Positions 54,405 through 63,592 of a stretch of 64,000 nucleotides of DNA are shown piece after piece. A model generated the notes under the pieces. The model was not told the DNA's origin. It saw only the letters and a list, made by a program, of their open reading frames with translations, and did no database searches. This stretch comes from Chitinophagaceae bacterium (GTDB lineage Bacteria; Bacteroidota; Bacteroidia; Chitinophagales; Chitinophagaceae). Position 1 is the stretch's first letter. Every line of letters begins with the position of its first letter. The stretch is taken from contig JAHBTR010000002.1 of assembly GCA_019638475.1 (NCBI GenBank), positions 248,001 to 312,000 on the forward strand, read 5' to 3'. The translations under genes were made by a program, and so were the position numbers.

Positions 54405-55751
54405 ATGTCTGTTATTGATATAGAGAAATGGACACAAGCATCTCCTCTCTTAAAAGAAATTATTCAATTACATACTGTTACTTGGTTAAATCCATCAAGA
54501 AAAAAAATATCTGCTATTCAATCATTGCCTCTTAGTAAGGAAGATATGTTGAAGGCAGAAGATGTATGGAAAAGATTTGCTCCTTATTTAGCAAAAGTTT
54601 TTTCTGAATTAAAAAGTAGCAATGGTTGTATAGAATCTCCTCTTAGAAATATTGACAATATGCAAGAAGCACTCAACCAATTTTATCATATTGACCTACA
54701 AGGAAAGTTATTGTTGAAATGTGATAATGAGCTACCAGTTGCAGGTTCTATTAAAGCAAGAGGAGGTTTTTATGAAGTATTGTATTATGCAGAGCAACTT
54801 GCCTTAAAAAATAAATTACTGAAAGAAGGCGATAGTTATGAAGTATTTGCAAGTGAAAAATTTAAACAATTTTTTCAGCAATATGCAATAGGTGTTGGCT
54901 CTACTGGAAATTTGGGTTTGAGTATTGGTATTATTAGTGCTCAATTAGGATTTAAAGTTTCTGTATATATGTCTGCCGATGCAAAAGAATGGAAGAAAAA
55001 TTTATTACGTTCAAAGGGAGTGATAGTGCATGAATTTGAAGGAGATTTTAGTGAAGCCATAAGCAAAGGAAGAGAAGCGACCAATGCTACTAATAATGGT
55101 TATTTTATTGATGATGAAAATTCTAAACATTTATTTCTGGGTTATAGTGTAGCTGCTTTGAGGTTAAAAAAACAGTTAGAAGAAATGAATATTGTTGTAG
55201 ATGAAGAACATCCACTATTTGTTTATTCTCCTTGTGGAGTAGGAGGTTCAGCAGGTGGAATTGCTTTTGGATTAAGGCAAGTTTTTAGCGATAATGCTCA
55301 TAGTTTTTTTGTAGAACCTACACATTCTCCTTCTGTTTTAATAGGTTTAATAACAGGCGAAAATGAAAAAATATGTGTGCAAGATGTAGGTATTGATAAT
55401 AATACAGAAGCAGATGGTTTGGCTGTAGGTCGTTCATCTGCATTTGCTACTGCTATTAGTAGTGTAATGATAAGTGGTGTTTATACCATAGAAGATAATG
55501 AATTGTTTAAGTTGTTATACATGCTTGGAAAAACTGAACATATTTTGGTAGAACCTTCTGCAACAGCAGGTTTATTAGGAGCTTATAAAATTTGTGCAAC
55601 AGATTATATATCAAAACATCAAATTAATCCAGAAAAAATAACCCATATTGCTTGGGCTACTGGTGGCGATTTAGTGCCTAAAGATGATATGGAAGAATTT
55701 TACTTTAAAGGAAAGGATATTTATTTTGAAGCAATAGATGCAATGGAATAA
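54405..55751 (+). CDS. dsdA: D-serine dehydratase (D-serine ammonia-lyase)
   Basis: 448 residues, a PLP enzyme (fold type II) that converts D-serine to pyruvate and ammonia. The Schiff-base Lys is in LPVAGSIKARGGFYEVLYY; GVGSTGNLGLSIGIISAQLG is the phosphate-binding Gly-rich loop; FVYSPCGVGGSAGGIAFGLR and HILVEPSATAGLLGA are further hallmarks of DsdA. Full length. It usually works with a permease DsdX and regulator DsdC, neither seen here. It lies downstream of the 22-bp repeat. Confidence 0.93.
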   Translation: MSVIDIEKWTQASPLLKEIIQLHTVTWLNPSRKKISAIQSLPLSKEDMLKAEDVWKRFAPYLAKVFSELKSSNGCIESPLRNIDNMQEALNQFYHIDLQGKLLLKCDNELPVAGSIKARGGFYEVLYYAEQLALKNKLLKEGDSYEVFASEKFKQFFQQYAIGVGSTGNLGLSIGIISAQLGFKVSVYMSADAKEWKKNLLRSKGVIVHEFEGDFSEAISKGREATNATNNGYFIDDENSKHLFLGYSVAALRLKKQLEEMNIVVDEEHPLFVYSPCGVGGSAGGIAFGLRQVFSDNAHSFFVEPTHSPSVLIGLITGENEKICVQDVGIDNNTEADGLAVGRSSAFATAISSVMISGVYTIEDNELFKLLYMLGKTEHILVEPSATAGLLGAYKICATDYISKHQINPEKITHIAWATGGDLVPKDDMEEFYFKGKDIYFEAIDAME

Positions 55752-55825
55752 AAAAAATTTACTATAGGGGGTAAAGAGTTTTTAGTTGATTGGGTTAATT
55801 AAGTTAATTGAGAAATAACATATAA

Positions 55826-56250
55826 ACTTGTAAACAATTGAACTTTTGCTTAACCACAGAGAACACAGAGAAAAAACATTAAACTTTAAACATTCAACTT
55901 GTAAACTTGTGAACTTGTAAACAATTGAACTTTTGCTTAACCACAGAGAACACAGAGAAAAAACATTAAACATTCAACTTGTAAACTTGTGAACTTGTAA
56001 ACAATTGAACTTTTTCTTAACCACAGAGAACACAGAGAAAAAACATTAAACATTCAACTTGTAAACTTGTGAACTTGTAAACAATTGAACTTTTTCTTTA
56101 CCACAGAGAACACAGAGAAAAAACATTAAACATTCAACTTGTAAACTTGTGAACTTGTAAACAATTGAACTTTTTCTTTACCACAGAGTACACAGAGAAA
56201 AAACATTAACCATTAACCATTAAACTTGTGAACTTGTAAACAATTGAACT
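55826..56250. repeat. About 80-bp intergenic tandem repeat (six copies)
   Basis: The phrase ACTTGTAAACAATTGAACTT recurs at 55826, 55913, 55993, 56073, 56153 and 56232 (spacings 87, 80, 80, 80, 79), each followed by TTaACCACAGAGAACACAGAG, an A-run and AACATTAAACATTCAACTTG. The unit contains a 9-bp sub-repeat (ACTTGTGAA/ACTTGTAAA). The whole 55752-56264 gap is this repeat plus short flanks, with no gene. Related single pieces occur at 19364 and 57538. Confidence 0.9.
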
Positions 56251-56264
56251 TTTGCTTTCTTCTT

Positions 56265-57368
56265 TTATACTATTGCTGGTTCTTGTTGGCTTAAACAATG
56301 AAAACTACCTAACCCCCAAATAATATCAGTAGAATCTATACCAATCACTTCTCTATTCTTAAAACAACTTTGTATTATTTGCAAAGCCTTATCATCTTTA
56401 GCACAACGATAAGTTGGCACTATAACATATTTATTAGCAATATAAAAATTAGCATAAGCAGCAGGCAATCTTTGTTCTTCATAAATCACTTCATCAGGCA
56501 TTGGTAATTCAATTATGTTTAATTGTTTACCATTTAGCAAACGCATTTGTTGCAGTTGTTTAAGATTATGTTGTAGTAAAGCATAATTTTCATCTTGTTT
56601 ATTTTCTTCTACAACTGTCAGTACAGTATCTTCATTTACAAAACGAACAGTATCATCAATATGTCCATCTGTATCGTCTCCTACAATACCTTCATCAACC
56701 CATAAAATTTGTTCTACGCCATAATAGTTCATCAAATATGTTTCTATTTGTTGTTGGTTTAAATGTGGATTTCTGTTTTTATTTAATAAACATGCAGTAG
56801 AAGTGATTAATGTACCAGCACCATTAAATTCAACAGAACCGCCCTCCATAACAATATTGGGATAAAAAACAGGCATATTATAATGCTTAGCAATTAAAGT
56901 TGGTATTACATCATCTAAATCATAAGGTGGATATTTATTTCCCCATGCATTATATCTCCAATCTATAATGGCTTTTTTCTTTTCTGTGTTGTGTAATAAA
57001 AAAGCTGGTCCATGGTCTCTGCACCATGCATCATTTGTAGGATGTATAAAAAATTCAATATTCAATAAATTAGCATTTGCTTTTTGTAAATGTTGTAAAG
57101 CAAATTGTTTCATTGCTTCATCATTAACATTAATACACACACGTTCACTATTGGCTAAATATTTTATAAACAAACAATAATTGGGATAAATTTTTTCAAT
57201 TTTTCCAGGCCAAGAAGCCTCTTTATGGGGCCAGCTTAACCATGTTGCATCATGTAATGCAAATTCAGCAGGAAAATAATAACCTTGCTGCTTAGGTGTA
57301 TTTGAAAAATGTGCAGATGTATTGTCTGAAAAATTAGCTGTAAAATATTTTCTTATAAATTGTTTCAT
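56265..57368 (-). CDS. aguA: Agmatine deiminase (peptidyl-arginine deiminase family)
   Basis: 367 residues. Converts agmatine to N-carbamoylputrescine in polyamine synthesis. Motifs: ATWLSWPHKEASWPG (substrate loop), NDAWCRDHGPAFLL (Asp/His), YPNIVMEGGSVEFNGAGTLI (catalytic Glu), DDTDGHIDDTVRFV (His) and the nucleophile C358 in WGLGSFHCLSQQEP. Residues 1-30 are an extra N-terminal stretch before GYYFPAEFALH; a later start is possible but no closer ATG exists. Cytoplasmic. The carbamoylputrescine amidase that often accompanies it is not in the window. Confidence 0.92.
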   Translation of the reverse strand: MKQFIRKYFTANFSDNTSAHFSNTPKQQGYYFPAEFALHDATWLSWPHKEASWPGKIEKIYPNYCLFIKYLANSERVCINVNDEAMKQFALQHLQKANANLLNIEFFIHPTNDAWCRDHGPAFLLHNTEKKKAIIDWRYNAWGNKYPPYDLDDVIPTLIAKHYNMPVFYPNIVMEGGSVEFNGAGTLITSTACLLNKNRNPHLNQQQIETYLMNYYGVEQILWVDEGIVGDDTDGHIDDTVRFVNEDTVLTVVEENKQDENYALLQHNLKQLQQMRLLNGKQLNIIELPMPDEVIYEEQRLPAAYANFYIANKYVIVPTYRCAKDDKALQIIQSCFKNREVIGIDSTDIIWGLGSFHCLSQQEPAIV

Positions 57369-57730
57369 TTATTTACTAAGATTTATGTTGAAGTGGCAAA
57401 TTTAAGTAAAGCAATTTGTCAAATAATCATTGCAAATTGTATTCTTTGTACAAATTACTAAGTAGATTTGGGCTTTAAAGAAGTTGTTTGAGTTAATAAA
57501 AATAAAAGCTATAATCTGTATCGCTTATGCAGTATATACTTCTCTGTGTGCTTTGTGCCTTTGTGGTGAAAAAATAAATAACTCAAATAGACTATTAAAT
57601 TTATTCATCTTTAAATTGTATATTATGAAACAGAAAAAAATATATAGTCAAAATAGCACACTCATTTTTTTTAATTCTTAATAAAAAGAAGGCTACACTT
57701 TATTTTTTGTAGTAGCTTTTGTATCATACA
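57369..57730. other. Intergenic region between aguA and the SMUG2-like gene
   Basis: This 362-bp AT-rich gap holds the repeat fragment at 57538-57575. Otherwise I see no gene, RNA or convincing promoter. The open frame running through it encodes the repeat and has no family similarity, so it is not counted. Confidence 0.5.
57538..57575. repeat. Inverted copy of the CACAGAG-type intergenic repeat
   Basis: On the minus strand it reads ACCACAAAGGCACAAAGCAC then ACAGAGAAG, close to the ACCACAGAGAACACAGAG core of the 55826-56250 array and to the 19364 fragment. One copy only. Confidence 0.45.
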
Positions 57731-58429
57731 ATGCAACAAAAAGTATTTGCAAAAAAAGTAATAGATTTTAATAAAAACTTACATTACAAAGGTCAGTTAC
57801 CTAAAGGCTTTCAGGTATTAAATCCTTATTTGGATAATCCTGAAACAATACAGGTAATGCAACAGTTTTATGATAAATTTTATAACGATAATAAGCAACG
57901 AAAATTTATTATAGGTATTAATCCAAGTCGTCATGGTGCAGGTGTTACAGGAGTTCCTTTTACTGATACTAAACGTTTGGCAACAGCTTGTGGTATTGCT
58001 ATGCAATCTGCTTATACACACGAAGTTTCATCAGTTTTTTTATATGATATGATAGAGCAATTTGGCGGTGTTACAAAATTTTATCAAACATTTTATATCA
58101 ACTCTCCATTTCCATTAGCTATTGTTAGAAAATCGGCTAATGGGCATTGGCTTAATGCCAATTATTATGACGATAAAAAATTGTTTGACAATGTAAAAGA
58201 GTTTATGAAACAATCTTTACAACAGCATATCAGTTTAGGATTAGATACTTCTGAAGTATTTATTTTGGGCAAAAAAAATGCTACGTTTATAAACCTATTA
58301 AATAAAGAAAGTAAACTATTTCAAAAGCTAACAGTTTTAGAACATCCACGTTATATACAGCAATATAAATCTAAAGAAAAGCAATGGTATATAGACAAAT
58401 ATATTTCGGTATTAGGTAGCAATTTGTAG
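57731..58429 (+). CDS. SMUG2-like uracil-DNA glycosylase family protein
   Basis: 232 residues from ATG 57731 (MQQKVFAKKVIDFNKNLHYK); a TTG 12 bp upstream is less likely. IIGINPSRHGAGVTGVPFTD is the active-site GINP-type loop of the uracil-DNA-glycosylase superfamily, and FILGKKNATFIN followed by VLEHPRYIQQY gives the C-terminal HP motif. The SMUG2/DUF4918 group is common in Bacteroidota and is predicted to remove uracil or hydroxymethyluracil from DNA; activity of this clade is little tested. The convergent plsY gene ends 16 bp away. Confidence 0.85.
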   Translation: MQQKVFAKKVIDFNKNLHYKGQLPKGFQVLNPYLDNPETIQVMQQFYDKFYNDNKQRKFIIGINPSRHGAGVTGVPFTDTKRLATACGIAMQSAYTHEVSSVFLYDMIEQFGGVTKFYQTFYINSPFPLAIVRKSANGHWLNANYYDDKKLFDNVKEFMKQSLQQHISLGLDTSEVFILGKKNATFINLLNKESKLFQKLTVLEHPRYIQQYKSKEKQWYIDKYISVLGSNL

Positions 58430-58445
58430 GAGAGGAGAATAATAA

Positions 58446-59099
58446 TTAGTGTTTTCTTTTCTTTCTATTATCTCTGAATTTTAAAATAGGTACTTTACTT
58501 TCTGTACCCTTTATAATACGACTAATATTTTTTTGATGTGTAAGCACTACCATTAATGCTACTAAAACAGCAAATACACGATATAGTGTTTCTTTTTCAT
58601 TAAAAATAAAAAGAATAAACACCATAAATGCTACACCAGCCAATATAGAACTTAATGAAACAAATCTTGTAAGGTATAAAACAAATACAAAAACTGCTAC
58701 ACAACAAATGGCAACCAAAGGTTGAATAGCTATTGCCATTCCAAATAAAGTAGCCACACCTTTACCTCCTTTAAAACCTGCCCAAATAGGAAAAATATGA
58801 CCAGCTACAGCAGCCAAACCTAAACCAATCATAAAGTTGGTTCTTTCCCATTCATTGCTTACGCCCATGTAAAAAGGTACTAATATATATAATGAAGTAG
58901 CTACTACACCTTTTAGCATATCTACAATCATTACAAATGTGCCCCATTTAGCACCTAATATTCTAAAAGTATTGGTAGCACCAGCATTGCCACTACCATA
59001 ATCTCTTATATCAATATTAAAGAAATACTTACTTACCCAAATAGAAGTAGGAATAGAGCCAATTAAGTATGCCAATATGATAAGCAAAAATTCGTTCAT
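58446..59099 (-). CDS. plsY: Glycerol-3-phosphate acyltransferase PlsY
   Basis: 217 residues, about six to seven helices. The inner-membrane enzyme uses acyl-phosphate to acylate glycerol-3-phosphate, the first step of phospholipid synthesis. The family motifs AYLIGSIPTSIWVSKYF, IRDYGSGNAGATNTFRILG and GHIFPIWAGFKGGKGVATLF are complete. The tail is basic (RDNRKKRKH). It forms a minus-strand pair with prmA (75-bp gap). Confidence 0.95.
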   Translation of the reverse strand: MNEFLLIILAYLIGSIPTSIWVSKYFFNIDIRDYGSGNAGATNTFRILGAKWGTFVMIVDMLKGVVATSLYILVPFYMGVSNEWERTNFMIGLGLAAVAGHIFPIWAGFKGGKGVATLFGMAIAIQPLVAICCVAVFVFVLYLTRFVSLSSILAGVAFMVFILFIFNEKETLYRVFAVLVALMVVLTHQKNISRIIKGTESKVPILKFRDNRKKRKH

Positions 59100-59173
59100 C
59101 TGCTGAAGTGAAATTTACAAAGTTCAAATATACAACCTGAAAGTATTAAATTGGCTAAAAAGTTACAAACATG

Positions 59174-59992
59174 TTACATTTTAACTTTAAATAGCATGGC
59201 TATCCAATTATTTTTTGCAATAGTTTGTATATGTTGCCATGCATATTGTGTAGAAATTGATAAAATATCTTGTTCATCATTTTCTAACAAACCACTTAAA
59301 ATAATATATCCATTTTCTTTAGCAGCCTTATTTAGTAAATCAACATTATCAAGAATAATATTTTTATTGATGTTAGCAATAACAATATCAAATTTTTCTG
59401 CTGTACTTGCTGTATCTGCTTTTTGAATGTGTATATTATTGCAATGGTTGGTTGTAATATTGTCTAAACTATTTTCTATACACCAATCATCATTATCAAC
59501 TGCTAAAATTTTTGATGCTCCTAATTTTTCTGCTAAAATAGCTAATATACCTGTGCCTGTACCAAAATCAAAAACAGTTTTGTTTGTAAAATTTATTTGT
59601 TGCATTAATTGCATTACTGTATAAGTAGTAGCATGATGCCCTGTGCCAAAACTCATTTTGGGTGTTATAATTATTTCATGCTGAACATTTGAAATAGGTG
59701 TATGAAAATGTGCTCTTATACCTACAAATTCATCTATAACAACTGGATTAAAATTTGACTCCCACAATTCATTCCAGTTTTGTTTTTCTATAACTGTAGC
59801 AGTGAAAGATATGTGTAAGGGTTGTAATAATTTTTTTACAAGATTTTCGCTGTAATTATCTTCTTCAATAAAAGCATTTATGTATGTATTTGTTGTTTCA
59901 AAACCATCAAATCCATTATCAGCAAGTAAGGCAATAACAATTTCTTGCACTACTTCTTGTTTGGCTGCTATTTGTACTTGTATATAATTCAT
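59174..59992 (-). CDS. prmA: Ribosomal protein L11 methyltransferase
   Basis: 272 residues. It trimethylates L11 using SAM. IITPKMSFGTGHHATTYTVM is the PrmA-specific motif, KTVFDFGTGTGILAILAEKL the SAM loop, and DIVIANINKNIILDNVDLL the catalytic NPPY-like strand. The N-terminal L11-recognition domain (about 1-100) is shorter than in E. coli, as usual for Bacteroidota. It follows pnp after a strong terminator hairpin. Confidence 0.92.
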   Translation of the reverse strand: MNYIQVQIAAKQEVVQEIVIALLADNGFDGFETTNTYINAFIEEDNYSENLVKKLLQPLHISFTATVIEKQNWNELWESNFNPVVIDEFVGIRAHFHTPISNVQHEIIITPKMSFGTGHHATTYTVMQLMQQINFTNKTVFDFGTGTGILAILAEKLGASKILAVDNDDWCIENSLDNITTNHCNNIHIQKADTASTAEKFDIVIANINKNIILDNVDLLNKAAKENGYIILSGLLENDEQDILSISTQYAWQHIQTIAKNNWIAMLFKVKM

Positions 59993-60008
59993 TTTGTATA
60001 AAAATAAA

Positions 60009-60026
60009 CCCCCGAAAAAACGGGGG
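60009..60026 (-). terminator. Rho-independent terminator after pnp
   Basis: CCCCCG-TTTTTT... on the minus strand, CCCCCG / CGGGGG, forms a 6-bp GC stem with a 6-nt loop, followed by TTTATTTTTAT. It lies 14 bp after the pnp stop and 17 bp before the prmA ATG. Confidence 0.8.
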
Positions 60027-60039
60027 ATATTTATTTATA

Positions 60040-62199
60040 TTAATTATTCTGTTGTGGTTCTGTTGTATTTGGTTTATCTTGTCTTTCTGGTCTTGGCATT
60101 AATGCTTTTCTACTTAGTTTAAATTTGCCTGTACGTTGGTCTATGTCTAATAGTTTTACTTTTACTTTATCGCCTTCTTTAAAAATGCCATCCATACTTT
60201 CTAAACGTTTCCAACTTATTTCGCTGATGTGTAATAAACCTTCTTTCTTAGGTAAAAATTCTACAAATGCTCCAAACTCTTTGATGCTTTTTACAGTAGA
60301 TTCATATACTTCTCCTATTTGTGGTACAGCTATTATGCCTTTTACCCAGTTTAGTGCTTTTTCTAATCCTGTTTTTTCTGGAGAGAAAATGCTTACTTCA
60401 CCCGTATTGCCAACTTCTTCAATATTAATAGTTGTGCCTGTTTCTCTTTGTATTTCTTGTATTACTTTTCCACCAGGTCCTATAACTGCTCCAATAAATT
60501 CTTTATCAATAATTATTTTTTCCATTCTTGGCGTATGAGGTTTTACTTCAGGTCTTGGAGCTGCAATACAAGCTTCCATAGCTTCTAAAATATGTAGTCT
60601 TCCTTTACGAGCCTGTTCTAATGCTTCTCTCATTACTTCCATGCTTAATCCATCTATTTTAATATCCATTTGTACGCCACAAATTCCATCTCTTGTTCCT
60701 GTTACTTTAAAATCCATATCGCCTAAATGGTCTTCATCGCCAAGAATGTCTGTTAAAATTGCATATTTATTATCAGATGCTCTTGTTATTAATCCCATAG
60801 CTACACCACTTACATGTTTTTTAAGAGGCACACCAGCATCCATTAATGCTAAAGTTCCTGCACACACAGTAGCCATAGAAGATGAACCATTACTTTCTAA
60901 AATATCACTTACTACTCTTGTAGTATAAGCATATTCATTTGTTGGCATCATTTGTTTTAAACTACGCATGGCTAAATTTCCATGACCTACTTCTCTTCTT
61001 CCTGGTCCTCTCATCATTTTCACTTCGCCTGTAGAGAAAGGAGGAAAATTATAGTGTAAAATAAATTTACTGTAATCGCTAATGGCTGCACTTTCTACCA
61101 ATAACTCATCTAATGGAGTTCCTAATGTTACAGTAGTTAATGATTGTGTTTCGCCACGAGTAAATAATGCTGAACCATGAGGAGATGGTAAAATATTTAC
61201 TTCCATAGATAATGGACGAACAACTTCTAATGCTCTACCATCTAACCTTATTCTATCATCTAATATCATGTCTCTTACTACATAATATTGTACATCGCCA
61301 AAATATTTTCCAACCAAAGCTGCATCAGCTTCTTCTAATTCTCCTAATGCTTCTGTTACTTCTATTTCTAATGCTTTAAAGGCTTCGCTTCTTTCATGTT
61401 TGCTACTGGCACTTTTAGCTATAGCATACATTTTATCTTTTGCTAAGGTTGTTATTTTTTGTTCTAATTCATCGTTGGTATATGGTTTTGCATAATCTCT
61501 TTTAGCAGTAATACCAGCTTTATCTCTTAATTGTTGTTGTGCAGCAATTTGTACACGAATGGCATTGTGAGCTATTTCTAATACTTTTACTAAATCTTCT
61601 TCGCTACATTCTTTACTTTCTCCTTCTACCATCATCAAGTTTTTATCGGTAGCTGCTACAATAAAATCCATATCGGCATTGCCTAATTCTGTTCTACTTG
61701 GATTTACTATATATTCTCCATTAATTCTGCCTACTCTTACTTCAGAAATAATTTCTTTAATAGGAATATCAGAAACTGCTAATGCAGCACTTGCTGCTAA
61801 ACAAGCCAAAGCATCTGGCATTACTTCTTTATCTGAAGATACCAATGTTATTAATACTTGAACATCGCATAAATAATCTTCAGGAAATAAAGGTCTTAAA
61901 GCTCTATCTACTAAACGGCTGGTAAGAATTTCATAATCGTTTAAACGTGCTTCTCTTTTAAAGAATGAACCAGGAATACGACCTGCTGAAGCAAATTTTT
62001 CTTGATAATCTACCGATAAAGGAAAAAATGATTGGCCTGCTTTAGGCTCTTTATTAGCTACAACAGTAGCTAATATAATACAATTTCCTTGACGTACAGT
62101 TACTGCTCCATCTGCTTGACGAGCTAATTTTCCTGTTTCTATGGTTATTTCAGCACCATTGGGCAACTGAAAGGAAACCTGTGTAGGTTGTAATGACAT
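60040..62199 (-). CDS. pnp: Polyribonucleotide nucleotidyltransferase (PNPase)
   Basis: 719 residues, a trimeric 3'-5' phosphorolytic exoribonuclease of RNA decay. Two RNase PH cores (about 10-235 and 315-550) are separated by an alpha-helical domain; the second core has FSTGEVKMMRGPGRREVGHG and GDEDHLGDMDFKVTGT with catalytic Asp. KH (FIGAVIGPGGKVIQEIQRET) and S1 (GEVYESTVKSIKEFGAFVEF) domains follow. The C-terminus is Gln/Asn-rich. It lies downstream of rpsO as in many bacteria, with hairpins between. Confidence 0.96.
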   Translation of the reverse strand: MSLQPTQVSFQLPNGAEITIETGKLARQADGAVTVRQGNCIILATVVANKEPKAGQSFFPLSVDYQEKFASAGRIPGSFFKREARLNDYEILTSRLVDRALRPLFPEDYLCDVQVLITLVSSDKEVMPDALACLAASAALAVSDIPIKEIISEVRVGRINGEYIVNPSRTELGNADMDFIVAATDKNLMMVEGESKECSEEDLVKVLEIAHNAIRVQIAAQQQLRDKAGITAKRDYAKPYTNDELEQKITTLAKDKMYAIAKSASSKHERSEAFKALEIEVTEALGELEEADAALVGKYFGDVQYYVVRDMILDDRIRLDGRALEVVRPLSMEVNILPSPHGSALFTRGETQSLTTVTLGTPLDELLVESAAISDYSKFILHYNFPPFSTGEVKMMRGPGRREVGHGNLAMRSLKQMMPTNEYAYTTRVVSDILESNGSSSMATVCAGTLALMDAGVPLKKHVSGVAMGLITRASDNKYAILTDILGDEDHLGDMDFKVTGTRDGICGVQMDIKIDGLSMEVMREALEQARKGRLHILEAMEACIAAPRPEVKPHTPRMEKIIIDKEFIGAVIGPGGKVIQEIQRETGTTINIEEVGNTGEVSIFSPEKTGLEKALNWVKGIIAVPQIGEVYESTVKSIKEFGAFVEFLPKKEGLLHISEISWKRLESMDGIFKEGDKVKVKLLDIDQRTGKFKLSRKALMPRPERQDKPNTTEPQQNN

Positions 62200-62220
62200 A
62201 TAATAATGTATAAATAATGA

Positions 62221-62240
62221 TTGGATTTTTTACTATCCAA
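62221..62240 (-). promoter_or_regulatory. Hairpin in the pnp 5' leader
   Basis: TTGGAT-AGTAAAAA-ATCCAA (minus strand) gives a 6-bp stem about 22 bp before the pnp ATG. In E. coli a leader hairpin mediates PNPase autoregulation through RNase III; a similar role here is only a guess. Confidence 0.35.
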
Positions 62241-62275
62241 TTTTGTGAATAATAGTATGGCTATAAAATAAAGTA

Positions 62276-62302
62276 TTCCCAACATTTTGAGGAAGTTGGG
62301 AA
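62276..62302 (-). terminator. Hairpin between rpsO and pnp
   Basis: TTCCCAAC and GTTGGGAA form an 8-bp stem with an 11-nt loop; the minus strand then reads TACTTTATTTTAT. A likely partial terminator or processing site in the rpsO-pnp leader. Confidence 0.5.
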
Positions 62303-62359
62303 CACAGCTATCAGTAAGTTGTTGTAAAACATTAACCAACTATTAGGCAAAGTATTCTT

Positions 62360-62378
62360 ACTCCCCAAGTGGGGTAGT
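62360..62378 (-). other. Short GC hairpin just after rpsO
   Basis: CCCC-ACTT-GGGG with flanking ACT/AGT pairing lies 6 bp after the rpsO stop. It lacks a T-run, so it is more likely an mRNA 3'-end stabiliser or processing site than a terminator. Confidence 0.35.
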
Positions 62379-62383
62379 ATCAT

Positions 62384-62653
62384 TTATTTTCTTAAACCTA
62401 ATTTTTCAATTAATGCTCTGTAACCTTGTAAATTAGTTTTTTGCAAATAAGAAAGCAAGCGTTTACGCTGACCTACTAAACGCATTAAACCACGTTGTGT
62501 AGAAAAGTCTTTTTTGTTTTCTTTCAAGTGATTGCTAATATCTAAAATTCGCTCTGTTAATAAGGCTATTTGCCCTTCTATAGAGCCTGTGTTAGTTGCT
62601 TTTCCACCATATTGAGCAAAAATGGAGGATTTCTTTTCTTTTGTAATTGACAT
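62384..62653 (-). CDS. rpsO: 30S ribosomal protein S15
   Basis: 89 residues, the primary binder of the central domain of 16S r[23 protein letters not shown] then [20 protein letters not shown] and [10 protein letters not shown] are the S15 signature. Normal length and intact. A perfect -7 promoter element lies at 62704-62711. It precedes pnp, the classic arrangement. Confidence 0.97.
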   Translation of the reverse strand: MSITKEKKSSIFAQYGGKATNTGSIEGQIALLTERILDISNHLKENKKDFSTQRGLMRLVGQRKRLLSYLQKTNLQGYRALIEKLGLRK

Positions 62654-62703
62654 TTTGTTTCTTTTTTGAACGTCTTTTTATTTTCTTTTTCTTTAATCGG
62701 CGG

Positions 62704-62711
62704 CAAAGGTA
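62704..62711 (-). promoter_or_regulatory. -7 promoter element (TACCTTTG) for rpsO
   Basis: The minus strand reads TATACCTTTGCCGCCG, an exact TAnnTTTG match, about 50 bp before the rpsO ATG, leaving a 5' leader that could carry regulation. The following 62712-62891 stretch shows no gene. Confidence 0.5.
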
Positions 62712-62891
62712 TAGAAATTTTACTAAGAAATAAGGTTTTTTATGAGAAGTTTTTTGAAAATTGGTAAAAATGCCAAAGTCAATACTTTTAAATCAGCCAT
62801 TCTTGGTAATAAATATTGTAACTACCTATTATTTCAATAACTAAAATATTACACTTATTTGCAATAAAATTTAATGAATTTTCAAACTTGT

Positions 62892-63581
62892 CTATACTAC
62901 ATTTAGCTTTAATAACTTGGTTAAGTTCTCTTTTTTACCAAATATTACTAAAACATCGTCTTTTTCAATGAGTGTTGTAGGTTCTGGAAATCCGTTTATT
63001 ACATTGGTTTTATTTTTTCCAAAAAATGAACCTTTTACAAATGGCTTAATGATGGTTATAATAGAAATGTCATAATTAGCTCTACAATCAATTTCTTCCA
63101 TGGTTTTACCGATAAAAGATTTTGGTGTTTTTACTTCTACTATACTATATTCTTTATTTAATTCAAAAGAGTCATTAATATCAGAAAAGCATAATTTTTT
63201 TGCCCATCGTTCTGCTGTTTCTTCTTCAGGATTTAAAATTTCATCAACACCAATGGCTCTTAAAATATCTTCATGTAAGGAATCTGCAGACCTACTAATT
63301 AATCTTTTTACACCTAAATTTTTGAAGAGTGCTGTAACCAAAACATTAATACCTTCATTTTGTCCAATACAAACAATAACAATATCAGTATTATTTAAAG
63401 GAAGGTCTGTAACTGTATTCTTATCAGTAGCATCCATACAAATGGTATGAGATATTTTGTCTTTTAAAGTAGTTACTTTTTTCATATCTGAATCTATACC
63501 TATTACTTCATTACCTTGTTCTGTTAGCTTTGCTGCTAATGAAGAACCAAAGTTGCCCAAGCCTATAATAATTATTTTCAT
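62892..63581 (-). CDS. KtrA/TrkA-type K+ uptake regulatory subunit (RCK)
   Basis: 229 residues. The RCK_N Rossmann domain starts MKIIIIGLGNFGSSLAAKL (GxGxxG at 7-12) with the adenine-binding acidic IDSDMKKV, and the RCK_C domain follows (about 145-229; EYSIVEVKTPKSFIGKTMEE). The cytoplasmic octameric ring binds ATP/ADP or NAD(H) and gates the KtrB/TrkH pore. It follows the pore gene by 11 bp on the same strand, so the pair is an operon with the pore first. Confidence 0.9.
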   Translation of the reverse strand: MKIIIIGLGNFGSSLAAKLTEQGNEVIGIDSDMKKVTTLKDKISHTICMDATDKNTVTDLPLNNTDIVIVCIGQNEGINVLVTALFKNLGVKRLISRSADSLHEDILRAIGVDEILNPEEETAERWAKKLCFSDINDSFELNKEYSIVEVKTPKSFIGKTMEEIDCRANYDISIITIIKPFVKGSFFGKNKTNVINGFPEPTTLIEKDDVLVIFGKKENLTKLLKLNVV

Positions 63582-63592
63582 ATCAATATTAT

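Noticed and set aside
55782..55973. A minus-strand open frame with an internally repeated CSLWLSKSSIVYKF segment
   Set aside because: It is the translation of the 80-bp tandem repeat; no family similarity.
57484..57681. A 65-codon plus-strand frame between aguA and the SMUG2-like gene
   Set aside because: It starts with a non-ATG codon and runs through a dispersed repeat; no recognisable domain.
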